A stretch of 64,000 nt of DNA from NCBI GenBank assembly GCA_002633025.1, contig NMRB01000054.1, positions 394,703 to 458,702 on the forward strand, in the 5' to 3' direction. Shown in pieces: positions 22,913 to 33,500 of the stretch (within the stretch, counting starts at the first letter, position 1; the number at the start of each line of letters is the position of its first letter). A program made the position numbers and the translations under genes. The notes below the pieces were generated by a model. That model made no database searches. It was not told the DNA's origin and saw only the letters and a list, made by a program, of their open reading frames with translations. The DNA comes from Notospermus geniculatus (taxonomy: Eukaryota > Nemertea > Pilidiophora > Heteronemertea > Lineidae).

Positions 22913-23225
22913 CTGTTCCAGTTGGAATTGCGGTCCAAGCGGAATCAGTGCCAAAGTTTAAGTCGCGCGACAAAAAACAAAATGGCCGTCACATCCTAAA
23001 TCCAAAATTTTGGGAAAGAAAAGTGCAATATTTGCAATAAATCGATGAAATAATTTGTGATGATTAAGTTAAAATGTTAGAGGAAACCTTCATGCACAGG
23101 GACCTGTATCATGGACAGCGGATGTACAATAGGCCTCTACTGGCCTTAGCTACCTATATATAGATATTAGCTGTACCTAGGGGCCTAGGCCTAATAGTAA
23201 TACATCATAGAAGGGTTGGCTTTTT

Positions 23226-24350
23226 AGCTCACCTCTGTGAGGTGAGCTTCTCTCATGGTGTGTCGTCCGTCGTCCGTCGTCGTCCGTCGTCGTCGTCGTC
23301 GTCGTCCGTCGTCGTCGTTAACAGGGGTGGCACGTTTCTAAACCGCTTGGGTTACAAACTTGAAATTTGGTGTACAGGTACCCTATGGTAAAAACTATCT
23401 CTGGACCGAAACTTAGCGCCGCTGCTTGTACACTCTGGCCTGTAGGTGGCGCTTTGTGAAAACCTTCTTTTGGCCGTATCTCCTGAACGCTGTTAGCTAG
23501 AACCACGAAACTTTTATGGTGGGTTCCTCTGATGAGACTACATCACATAAATCCTGGGTTTTTGATTTGACCTACTTTTCAAGGTCACAGAGGTCAAAGT
23601 TCAAAATTCACTGTTTGGTGGCACATTTCATGGCTATTTGACATAGAGTGTTGTGATTTGGTGTGACGATATATCTAGGCACCCTGTTCAAGTGCACCAA
23701 ATTTCAACCCGATCGGACTTCAAATATGGCCGCCAGGAAGCCATCTTGAAAAATGGACTTTGACCCACATTTTATAAATAGGAGTAGGTAGGATGTTTTA
23801 ACCTTGTCAAACTATGTATCTAGGTACCATGTGAATATATGGTAAATTTCAGTCAGATTCGACGTCAAATATGGCCGCCAGGGAGCCATCTTGAAAAATG
23901 GACTTCGACCCACACCTCATAAATAGTGGTAGCTAGGATGCTTTAACCGTGCCTAAATATGTGTCTTGGTACTGTCTACTTATATGCCAAATTTCAGTTC
24001 AATTGGATTTCAACATGGCTGCCAGGCGGCCATCTTGAAAAATTGACTTTGGCCATGTCTCAGCGGTAGTAAATGTTACGATGTTTCAATGTTGCCTAAA
24101 TATCTATGCAAGTATCCTGTACATTCCTGCTAAAATTTCAGTCCCAACGAATGTCACGTGTGGCCACCAGGTCGCCATCTTGAAAAATAGTATTTTTGAC
24201 ATCTGTGACCTAGACAGGAAAGTACTTGGTGTGCTCAGCTTTATCTTATCTATCCTGATCCTTCAACATTCACCATGAGAGTCACAGTTTCACATTTAAC
24301 CACGGAGACTTATCACAGAGGTGAGCACAATGGCCCTGGCCATTTCATTA
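23226..24350. mobile_element. 1.1-kb element with GCTCACCTCTGTG ends and internal 145-bp tandem units
   Basis: Starts AGCTCACCTCTGTG followed at once by its inverse GAGGTGAGCT (a terminal hairpin); ends CACAGAGGTGAGCACAA. Next to the left end is a CGTCGT microsatellite (about 23262-23318). Inside, the sequence ATGGCCGCCAGG then GCCATCTTGAAAAATGGACTT recurs at about 23729, 23872, 24015 and 24160, a period near 145 nt. No ORF. Ends resembling AGCTCACC...GGTGAGC are recalled from repeats of other marine invertebrates. Confidence 0.7.
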
Positions 24351-24679
24351 AGACATGATACAAGCCCCTGTGCCTTCATGACCCGTTTTGTATCCAATAC
24401 GTGATGCGAATCGTGCATTTAACTGGCGAAATAGCGTCGAAACTGAATGTCGCGAACCCCCTTCTTCCGCGCGAGACCTTCAAAATGCATGAATGAATGA
24501 ATTGGCAACTCAACTGCTCCTCTCTTCTGCAGATCTCGGACTCGGCAGTCTCCGCCCCCCTCCTCCCCCGGCCGGGTCAAGTAGAATATACAGCTATAAT
24601 AGGCCTAGGCCCTACTAGCGGGCTAACCGATGGGAACTGACAGACACATCTACCCACACCCGGTCGGTCCGGCGGTTGT

Positions 24680-24871
24680 GCTAATTACTGTCCTCCACCC
24701 GTTTTGTACTGTTATTGTACCGCGCCGTCATCCACCTCAATATTTCTTTAAAACACCGTTTTCTTTCTCTCTCTCTCAAAAATAATGTAAACCGCATCAG
24801 AATATTGATGATGGTACAATAACAGTACAAAAGGGGTGTGGTAGACGACGTCATGGAGGACGGTAATTAGC
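24680..24871. mobile_element. Foldback element with GCTAATTACTGTCCTCCA ends
   Basis: The left GCTAATTACTGTCCTCCA is inverted as TGGAGGACGGTAATTAGC at the right; inner arms TTGTACTGTTATTGTACC / GGTACAATAACAGTACAA are also paired. 192 bp, non-coding. Confidence 0.7.
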
Positions 24872-25110
24872 ATGACCCCTTCCGCACTAAGTTGTTGATT
24901 ATTATTTCACCATGTTCAGACATCCTGACCTATGTATGTTGTTACTGTCCTTACAGGTTACTCATTGGTGCCATTATCTAATGACATTGACAATGAATGA
25001 TGTCCGCTCATGCCGTTCAGCTGTATCTACTTCATTGCTTGATATCGCCTCTCCACTTTACATTGAATCGGAGACAGAGTGAATGCAATTAACCATCTGT
25101 GTGATCTACT

Positions 25111-28100
25111 ATGATGCAAAGAATAAGAATGCAGTACATGTTGAATATCCAGAGAGTGGCCAAGCTCTTCTTTGCCCTTGGGCTTTTGTTCTTCTATTGT
25201 GAATTTGTCTTGTATTATGTGGTGCTCCTCCGTTGTTCTTGGCCTGATTTGGGGAGTAAGAACATTGATCCCGTGGTGAATGTGTCGCCAACAGCATCCA
25301 AAAAACCTGTGAAATCAATGATTCTGGCTGACACTCATTTACTTGGATGGTCAAGAGGACATTGGTTTGATAAACTTCGAAGGTAAGTCTTGAACGCCCT
25401 GATTACATGTAGGGTTGTCTGAAAGATTGTGCTGCATACCAGACCTGATTCCTGGGCCTTGAACATTGTGGACTCAGGCTGCACCAGTCCCATTGCTGCA
25501 TTCTACATCATTTCAATCCATATTCAGTATCTGATATATCTAATTGCTTCATCTCACCTTCCAGGGAGTGGCAGATGGAAAGATCATTCAAGTCTGCTAC
25601 GACTCTGTTTAGTCCTGATGCTGTATTTGTCTTGGGTGAGTATGGAAGGGACATGGTCCTCATTTTGTATTACCGGTACATTTTTCAGTCAGGGCCGAAG
25701 CCATAGCATTATTGGCCCTGCTGAGTACGGAAGAGGCCATCTCAAGCTACTCATGTTCCTCACTTGGATGGGGTATTTTACTTGCCCTTGGCAAAGAAAC
25801 AAGGTACAAGGCACCACTGCTTACGGGTCCTCATTTGACCTGAATGGATGTAAAACGACCTCAGTTCCATGGTGTATCAAAAGTGGAGTAATCACTCACA
25901 GTAGTTGTCATGAAGAGCTTATTTTTGTCATGCTGGGGGTTATTCAGAAATGAGCTCAGCTAGATGGGTGACATGTCTTCAGTTGTCCATTTCTCCCACA
26001 GGTGATGTCTTTGATGAAGGGAAGTGGGCCACTGACAGAGAATTCCATGAACATGTTCGCAGGTTCAACAAGATGTTCCCACAATCAGCTGATACAAACA
26101 TGCAGGTGCTTGTTGGTAATCATGACGTTGGATTCCATTACATGTAAGTTCATTCCCCCCTCCTTGACTGTGATAGCCATTTTACTGTAGACTCCAACTG
26201 TAGAATGTAATTCTGATCAGAGGTTGAGTTAAAGTCCAAAAGCTTTTCTAAAGCTCGTTCTTATCCTGGAATTGAATGTTTTCTTTCAGGATTCATCCTG
26301 GAATTGCATGTTTTCTTTCAGGATGTCTCATCACAAGCTGAAGAGATTTGAAGATTCTTTCAAAGCGGACATGGTTCGGCTGGTCAACATCGACGGCAAT
26401 CTCTTTATTCTGATTAATAGTATGGCTCTGGAGGGTGATGGCTGTACGCTGTGCACAAAAGCTAGGATTAAATTGAAGAAGATTGCAAGACAATTGAAAT
26501 GTTCCAAGGTGAGGAAAAATCAGAATTCCTGCACTCAAAACCCAAGCACCGCAAGGTTCTCAGCAGGCGAGTTAACTCTAAGCAAATACAATGTATTTGC
26601 TGTTGTGGAGAGTGCACAAAATGTGAAGGAGTCAGATGACAACTGTTTACAGCTGCATGGTAGTTCAGCAGAAAGATATGTTCTGTTCCAAGAACAATCA
26701 TCAGTTCATTTGTTATCGTGGATTAATACCGAGTTAGATCTAACTTTGACTTTCTAACTTCACAACAGAATTCCCTTCTGTCCACCTCCTTATCATCCCT
26801 CCATGTGAATACTACCTCCCCCGAGAAACCAGACGTATCGGGCAACATTAGGACAGACGCAAACTACAGTACTAATCAAAATATTTCTGCCAAGGTACTT
26901 TGCTTTTACATTCTAATGGTTCCGCCCACTTGTAGTATTCGTGTACCGGGTAACTGTAATTCACAAACTTAAAGAAACAGCTCAACCTGATACTTAGGGG
27001 TTGTATTTTAGAACATTCCTAAACGTTAAGGTTGACATTAAGTCTATTGTCAAACCATTGAGAACAATAGATTTAAGGAACGTTCTAAAATACGGCCCTT
27101 AATCATATCAAGAATACATAAACCAGGTCTAAAATTCTTGGTGGCGTCACTGTTCACGCTCACTTCAAGGACATGCCTTCATTGGATGGCCCTGTCTAGC
27201 ATTCTACTCCTCAGTCCATTGACTGCTGCCTATGTTCATCCCCCNNNNNNNNNNNNNNNNNNNNNNNNNNNNNNNNNNNNNNNNNNNNNNNNNNNNNNNN
27301 NNNNNNNNNNNNNNNNNNNNNNNNNNNNNNNNNNNNNNNNNNNNNNNNNNNNNNNNNNNNNNNNNNNNNNNNNNNNNNNNNNNNNNNNNNNNNNNNNNNN
27401 NNNNNNNNNNNNNNNNNNNNNNNNNNNNNNNNNNNNNNNNNNNNNNNNNNNNNNNNNNNNNNNNNNNNNNNNNNNNNNNNNNNNNNNNNNNNNNNNNNNN
27501 NNNNNNNNNNNNNNNNNNNNNNNNNNNNNNNNNNNNNNNNNNNNNNNTTTTTTTTTTTTTTTTTAGGTTTTAGTACCTCCCAGACCCTCTGCCATGGTCC
27601 CTTTTGGTCATATCACCTTGGAAACTGCCTTAAATTGGCTGTTGACTGGAGTTATAAAGACATTTTTAACTGACAAGCCTCTCAAATTCCGTTAGTAGAA
27701 ATGTCGCGACTAAAAAGTGCCCTTTTCAAGGTTGAAGTGCCCTTTTCACAAAGTTTGCACCGTGCCCTTCTGAAATCCTAGATATAACCCTGTTCACATT
27801 CAGTGATGGTGTAATTAATCAGTAAACCTGATCAAGAACAAAACACGTTTATCTCCTGATGTGTAGGGAGAAGGAAAACCAATTTGGATTCATTACATAC
27901 CGGTATCTAATTTACTATACATACCGTAATCTCACTTCCAGCACTTTCCATTGTACCGTCGCTCTGACGAGGAGTGCAAAGGACCTGATGTCGCCCCAGA
28001 GGAGGAGAAATCAGTGAGGTTTAGACCTCTGGTTGATGCTCTGTCAGAAGAGGCAACTTATGAGGTATGTCATTATTTGTCAGTATTTTCGAAAATGAAA

Positions 28101-28693
28101 AGTTGCTGAACAACTTGAATGTCACCTGAAACCTATCACATTGGTGTTTCAGTTATTCCAGTGGTTTAACCCACGACTTGCCGTGACGGGCCACACTCAC
28201 CACGGATGTCATACTCTGCATAAATATAAGAAGACCACCATTCCCGAGTGGACAGTGCCATCTTTTAGTTGGAGATATAAGAAAACTCCGTCATTTCTAC
28301 TGGTAAGTTGTCTGTTCTTCGTTTCATAGCTTTCATAGAAAAACCCATTTGACTACACTCACAAAAAGAATTCTGGCAGATCCAGGGCCGTGTTGGCATC
28401 GGGACAGGAGGGGTGGGGTGGCCCCCTGCAGGTTTTGGCCTAAAATGCCATATAAGGTCGCAAACTGGCAAAAAAGAGGTGTTTTGCCATAATTTTGCCT
28501 TACGGTAATCGTTCCATATCTCTCATTTCAGATGGTGTCAACACCTTCAAATTATGCCATCCACAAATGTTTCCTACCAAACGAGAACACCGTTTTTCTA
28601 ATATATACATTAGGAGTCTTCATCATTCTATGTTGGTTCATATCACCGTTAGTCTTTAGATGTAAGCTGTCAAGATATCGTAAAGAGAGCTGA
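25111..28693 (+). CDS. MPPE1: Metallophosphoesterase 1 (MPPE1/PGAP5 orthologue)
   Basis: Eight exons: 25111-25382, 25565-25635, 26002-26143, 26322-26508, 26769-26894, 27942-28064, 28153-28302, 28532-28693, phases consistent. PGAP5 is a Mn-dependent phosphoesterase that removes an ethanolamine-phosphate from the GPI anchor and acts at ER exit. Visible: N-terminal TM helix (LFFALGLLFFYCEFVLYYVV, about residues 19-38), metal-binding ADTH (Asp74, His76), GDVFDEGK, GNHD, HFPLYRRSD and GHTH, then a C-terminal TM helix (LIYTLGVFIILCWFISPLVF) and a short basic tail. A 42-codon low-conservation exon (26769-26894) precedes the HFPLYRR exon; the usual strand before HFPLYRR (PVLLQ in human) is not seen, and a 303-nt assembly gap lies exactly there. 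The acceptor of exon 4 is duplicated in tandem. Confidence 0.93.
26261..26324 (+). repeat. Tandem duplication carrying a splice acceptor
   Basis: Two 32-nt units (26261-26292 and 26293-26324), each ATCCTGGAATTG(A/C)ATGTTTTC then TTTCAGGAT, place two acceptors (AG at 26289 and 26321) before MPPE1 exon 4. The second keeps frame; the first would add 32 nt and break it. Confidence 0.85.
26994..27102. mobile_element. Short MITE in MPPE1 intron
   Basis: AGGGGTTGTATTTTAGAAC at the left and GTTCTAAAATACGGCCCTT at the right are inverted, with ATTCCTAAA / TTTAAGGAA continuing the arms. Confidence 0.65.
27245..27547. other. Assembly gap (303 N) followed by poly-T
   Basis: Run of N inside an MPPE1 intron, then 17 T residues. 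It probably hides a small MPPE1 exon. Confidence 0.95.
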
Positions 28694-30552
28694 TGACTCT
28701 TGCTGACTTGGAGATATTGGGTCATATGAAGACTAGTAAATGCTTTTACTTGAATTTTGCAATACAAATGCACTTGGCAATGCTGTACAAATCTGAAGTA
28801 AAAGCATTTGCTAGTCTTTTATTCATATGACCCATTGCCTCACTTAGGGATTTTTGCCAAAACCAAGTGACAAATAGGATAGTAGAGGCATATTTTTGAA
28901 ATTCTAGCCCTCACCGTTACCAAAAATAGATAAGAGAGGACTTATCTATTTTTGCCGTTACCAATGATGATTTTACAACCTTATCCATGTTTTTATGGCC
29001 CTGTCTAGGACTTGCCGTGACAACTGATAATGATTGTATATCTTATTCATTTTTTTATGACCGTTGCTCCTGGAATGATTAAATTTATGACTAAAGACAC
29101 TGAGCCACTTTTACCTTCTTGCTATTGCATTATTCTGGCAAGGATCAATGAAAGTGTTTTTACAGTAGCAGTTAACAGTGAAAATGTTGCAAAGTTGTTC
29201 ACACTAAAAATGTTTCCTAGTCGTTCACAGTAAAAATGTTTCACATCCGTTCACATCGTGTTCATGTAGGCTACCATTGTTGATCTTGTAAAGATATGGA
29301 CTTGATTCTTGTGTTATGTTGTAAATAGATGATGAATCATGTGCAGAATAAATGAACTCATATTAAGAGTTATTTGTTTCCCTTTCATTCCTTCTCCGAG
29401 GCATCCACAGTGGATGGCATGGAACTTGTTGGCTGCCTTGACACAGTTGTAAGATATAAAACCAAGGCCCAGGCATTCCCGTTTTTGTAAGGCATGACAA
29501 TCATGAAGTCATATCACTAAGTGAGTTTGATATTGAGCTAGCCATCTGGCCTGGCCCGGTACATTCCGAAGGCAGTCAGCCTTGTGAGACCAGGGGAGGT
29601 ATAAAATAAGACAAACAATGTGAGACATTCAGCCCCTCGCCACCTTGGTCATCAAGAACCACTACAGGACTGCCAAAGAAATTTAGGCCAAGCGATCTGA
29701 TGGGCCCACCAGATTCATTGTCACTAGACATGACATGTCGACTCAGCCAGGCACGTCGATGGTAGGGGGGTGAATATGATGATGAATAATTATTGAACAA
29801 CGTCATGTTCAAGGTCACTCAACAGCTGACTCCCATCATGGACTTGCAATCAGCTGGTGTGCCACGTGCTCGTGTTTACCACGTGCTTCTGTTTACACTG
29901 ATAACCAACCAAATCACGTCAATAGGCCCCGCCTTCTTTTATGTTTTTTCACTTATACAATGTCAGTTGAAGGAATTTTATCGAAGTTAGTAAATGAAAA
30001 ATCATAGACTATGGCGAAATATATTTTGAGTAACAATATATACTCCACGCAAGTAAATTAAGTATATAAATTTTAGTACGAATCACCTATTTTCGCATGT
30101 CTTAGAATGAACTGGTGGATTCATCTAATTTCCATATCAGAATGAGAAATCATGAAATCTGTTAGTTTCTTAAGTGTCCACGGTAATGATGTCGTCAAAA
30201 TGCTTTTAGTTCCAACTTTTATCAAGTATTGTCGCCACCGTCCGGTCAACGCTTTACCGCTATAACCATACGCGTACAATAAAGTAGTTTTCGATGTATT
30301 TTTGAATATTGACAAGAGATATGCAAAATAATTAAAATAAGGAATATAAAACAAAACAGAATTATTTTCTGTAGATCTTGAGCTAAAAATGGCGTGACAA
30401 GTTTATTACGGAAAAATGGGACACAATATCCTTACGCGATCATCAGGCCTTCTCACATGACCCACTTTCTGCCTTCAGCTGGTCGCTGACACTGTGGTTC
30501 AGAAAGGTCTTCGATGCTGTTGAGGAAAATATTCGACTAAATCACCACAATT
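28694..30552. other. MPPE1 3' flank and PEPCK upstream region
   Basis: A candidate polyadenylation signal AATAAA is at about 29347. No other gene seen. The first PEPCK exon begins near 30480 after TGCCTTCAG, or is the transcript start. Confidence 0.5.
28717..28836. mobile_element. Foldback in the MPPE1 3' UTR
   Basis: TTGGGTCATATGAAGACTAG (continuing TAAATGCTTTTACTT) is inverted as CTAGTCTTTTATTCATATGA then CCCATTG, starting 24 nt after the MPPE1 stop. 120 bp, arms about 40 bp. Confidence 0.75.
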
Positions 30553-33500
30553 ATGGCGATGATGTATTCAACATTGATTCGGTATGACTGTGAATATTTC
30601 CCGATTCGTCACAGTTTTGTTAATTGAGAAGTCATGCTGTAGTTTTGATGCAATTGACATGTTTTTGTTGGGGGTGACCCCGGCGCGTCCTTCCCCTTGA
30701 TTGATTGTCCCAGTTCGGTGATGTGTACATCATCACGTACAGACACTGTACAGTACAGTCTCAATCATGTCAATCATCTCCGGAACATGTGATTCCTAGC
30801 CAACCTTGTGAAGGACATTCATTCTGCCAGACAACAGGCTATGACTTTCTGTTTACAAGGGGATGTGCATGATTGATTTGCTTTTTTGCCATCATCATAC
30901 ATAGAGTTCAGATTAGTTTTGACTTTTGTTTGTGTTGTTGTGGCTGCTGACGTGACACTGTAGCATACTGTGTTGTTGAATTGAACTGACAGGAGGAGCA
31001 GTGGATCTTATCTGTCTCCACCACTTGCCCTTCCTCAGGGTTCCTGCAAGGTCTTAAAAAGTCTTAAATTTGGCACGTCCATTTTCAAGGCCTTAAAAAG
31101 TCTTAAATTTGATAATTTCTGTGGGAAGGTCTTAAAAAGGTCTTAAATTTCATATCAAGGCAGTTGTAAAAAATTGGCAGGAGATGTCAGGAAATCGCAT
31201 CTCCGGGCTTCTTAAAATCAAAATTTTTCTGGGCGAGGGCCCCCAGACCCCCCCTGCCCAAGTAGCCTACCCACTTTCTTGGCCGTGTCGATCCCTGTCA
31301 TCCTTCCCTTGCGGAAACCCTTCCAGGGATGTTTGGGGGCTTCATTTAGAAGAAAATAGGTCTTAAATTTTGCCGATACTTGGTCTTAAAAAGTCTTAAA
31401 AAGGTCTTAAATTTGGTGCTCCACAGGCTGCAGGAACCCTGCTTCCTCTTGCTTGCTTCTGCCAAGTCCACAGAATTCAGAAAGCAGGCCTCTGTATTGT
31501 ACCCTTAACACTCACAGAGGCAGAGAGTCCAATCAGTCCTTTATTTTGCTCAAATGAAACTTGCCATGTCATAATTTATTCCTGAACACATCTGGCTCCT
31601 GCAGGCTGTTGAATATGGATTAACCCTGTCATTATCAGAGTTGTGTCGTCAGTGACAGTGGTCGACTTTGCTGTGCTCCCCCAAGATATGCTACACTGAC
31701 TGACTGATGCATTTTAAAGGAAACACCAACACTATAGTAAAAGGCCCTTCCTCTGACATGTATGATCATCTTCTATCACGTGTGTTGATATCCTTGCTTA
31801 TCACAGATCGAGATTAGCAATCAACCAGGAAGTGCAAGGCCTAAGACTCCAAATAACGGTAACTGGTGATTTCGGCCCACAGTGATTTAGGCCCGGTGAT
31901 ATAGGCCCCAGTTCAGTTGGTGCCAAATTACCATTCGGCCCAGTGTCAATTACTTTTGCTGGTTAACCAAATAACAACCCCATGCAATTAGTGCAGTCAG
32001 GCCTAACTGTGAGAACAATCAGTGTTGATGTCATTCATTGAATTACTTGATGGGTCACTAAGTCCCATTGTGGTCTAATTGGTTTGTATGACTGTTTTAG
32101 GACTAGTCAGTCTGTGAGTCACTCTGATTGTATCCCTGTCTGAAATTCTCATCAAAAATTGACGTGCTGCCAAAATATTTTTGAATCACCCCATTTGGTA
32201 TTCTCATGGTATGGTTTTATCAGCAGTTACATTCTCAACACATACATATGACATCTGCAGTGTCGGCATAACTTTTGTGATGTGATGTGGCATTGCCAGG
32301 TGGTTTCAGTTAACTGAATTCTAAAATTGTGAACTTTGCTGTAATGATAATTGCATTATTCTATCATGTCTATTTGCAGACGGACGAGCAGCTGTATCAA
32401 GCAGGGCTTAAAATACTGCCAACAGACCCCCATCACACAGCACGCCAGAGCATTCACATTCGGTGGAACAGATCTTACTAAACTAGCCCCAGGCGTCCGT
32501 GATCACATTGAAAAACATGCCAAGATATGCCAACCTTCAAATATTCATATATGTGATGGGTCTGAGGCGGAGAGAAATGCCATTCTGGATATGCTGGTCA
32601 AGGAGGATGTCTTGAAAAAGATTCCTAAATTCCCCCAAAGGTCAGTGAATGATGACGACAAATCACTGGTTGCTTCAGACTCCTAGACTGAGCCAACGAT
32701 GCCAGGTGTACATCAATGTCAGTTTAAAGAATGCGCACCAGGAATTCCCACTTTCTGGTACCAATGAATCATCTCGCCATCTTTCTCTATCAGTTTTACA
32801 AATACAGAAGTGTACAAAGTGGTGCAGCAGTATTGCTGTTGGCAGCACTGAAAGGGTTACCTAACTCTATAATATTTTTGATTCTTCAGTTACCTCTGCC
32901 TGACCGACCCAGCTGATGTCGCGCGTGTTGAGAGTAAGACGCTCATTTCCACTCCAAATAAGAGAGACACAATTCCCATTCCAAAAGAAGGTGTAAAGGG
33001 GACGCTTGGATACTGGCTTAGCCCTGATGATATGCAGAAAGCAATGACTGATAGGTTTCCTGGCTGTATGAAGGGTAAGAACTGGATTTCATTCTTAAAA
33101 CTTCTGAGGCTCAAGAAAATAAGATATTGAGTTTAGAGTGGGAGTGTCGAATGTTGTATGACTCTATAGACAAAATATACAGCATGAGGAAACCAGAGTC
33201 AGAGTGCCCGGAGGAAACCTGCCCCAAGACAACAACTTCATACCTCGGGAATGGATCTTGGGAATAACTTTCAATTGAACACTGATGACACCTCTTTTCC
33301 TTGTTTCAGGACGTACTATGTACGCTATCCCGTTCAGTATGGGTCCCGTCGGGTCACCCCTCTCAAAGATCGGTATCGAACTCACCGATTCCCCTTACGT
33401 TGTCTCCAACATGAACATCATGACACGTGTTGGCGCCGACGTCCTCAACGTACTCGGTAACGGTGAATTTGTAAAGTGTGTACATTCTGTCGGCCAACCA

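Larger units (their letters stand above)
22107..25110. other. Intergenic region between C45 and MPPE1 genes, repeat-filled
   Basis: No coding frame with a recognisable domain. It holds a hairpin at 22839, a large repeat at 23226-24350 and a foldback at 24680-24871. Divergent promoters of the flanking genes must lie here; no TATA box was convincing. Confidence 0.5.

Noticed and set aside
25429-25953. 174-codon frame overlapping MPPE1 exon 2
   Set aside because: Runs through intron sequence in a different frame from the real exon; shadow ORF.
27138-27573. Open frames spanning 27.2-27.6 kb
   Set aside because: Made of the N gap and the poly-T run.
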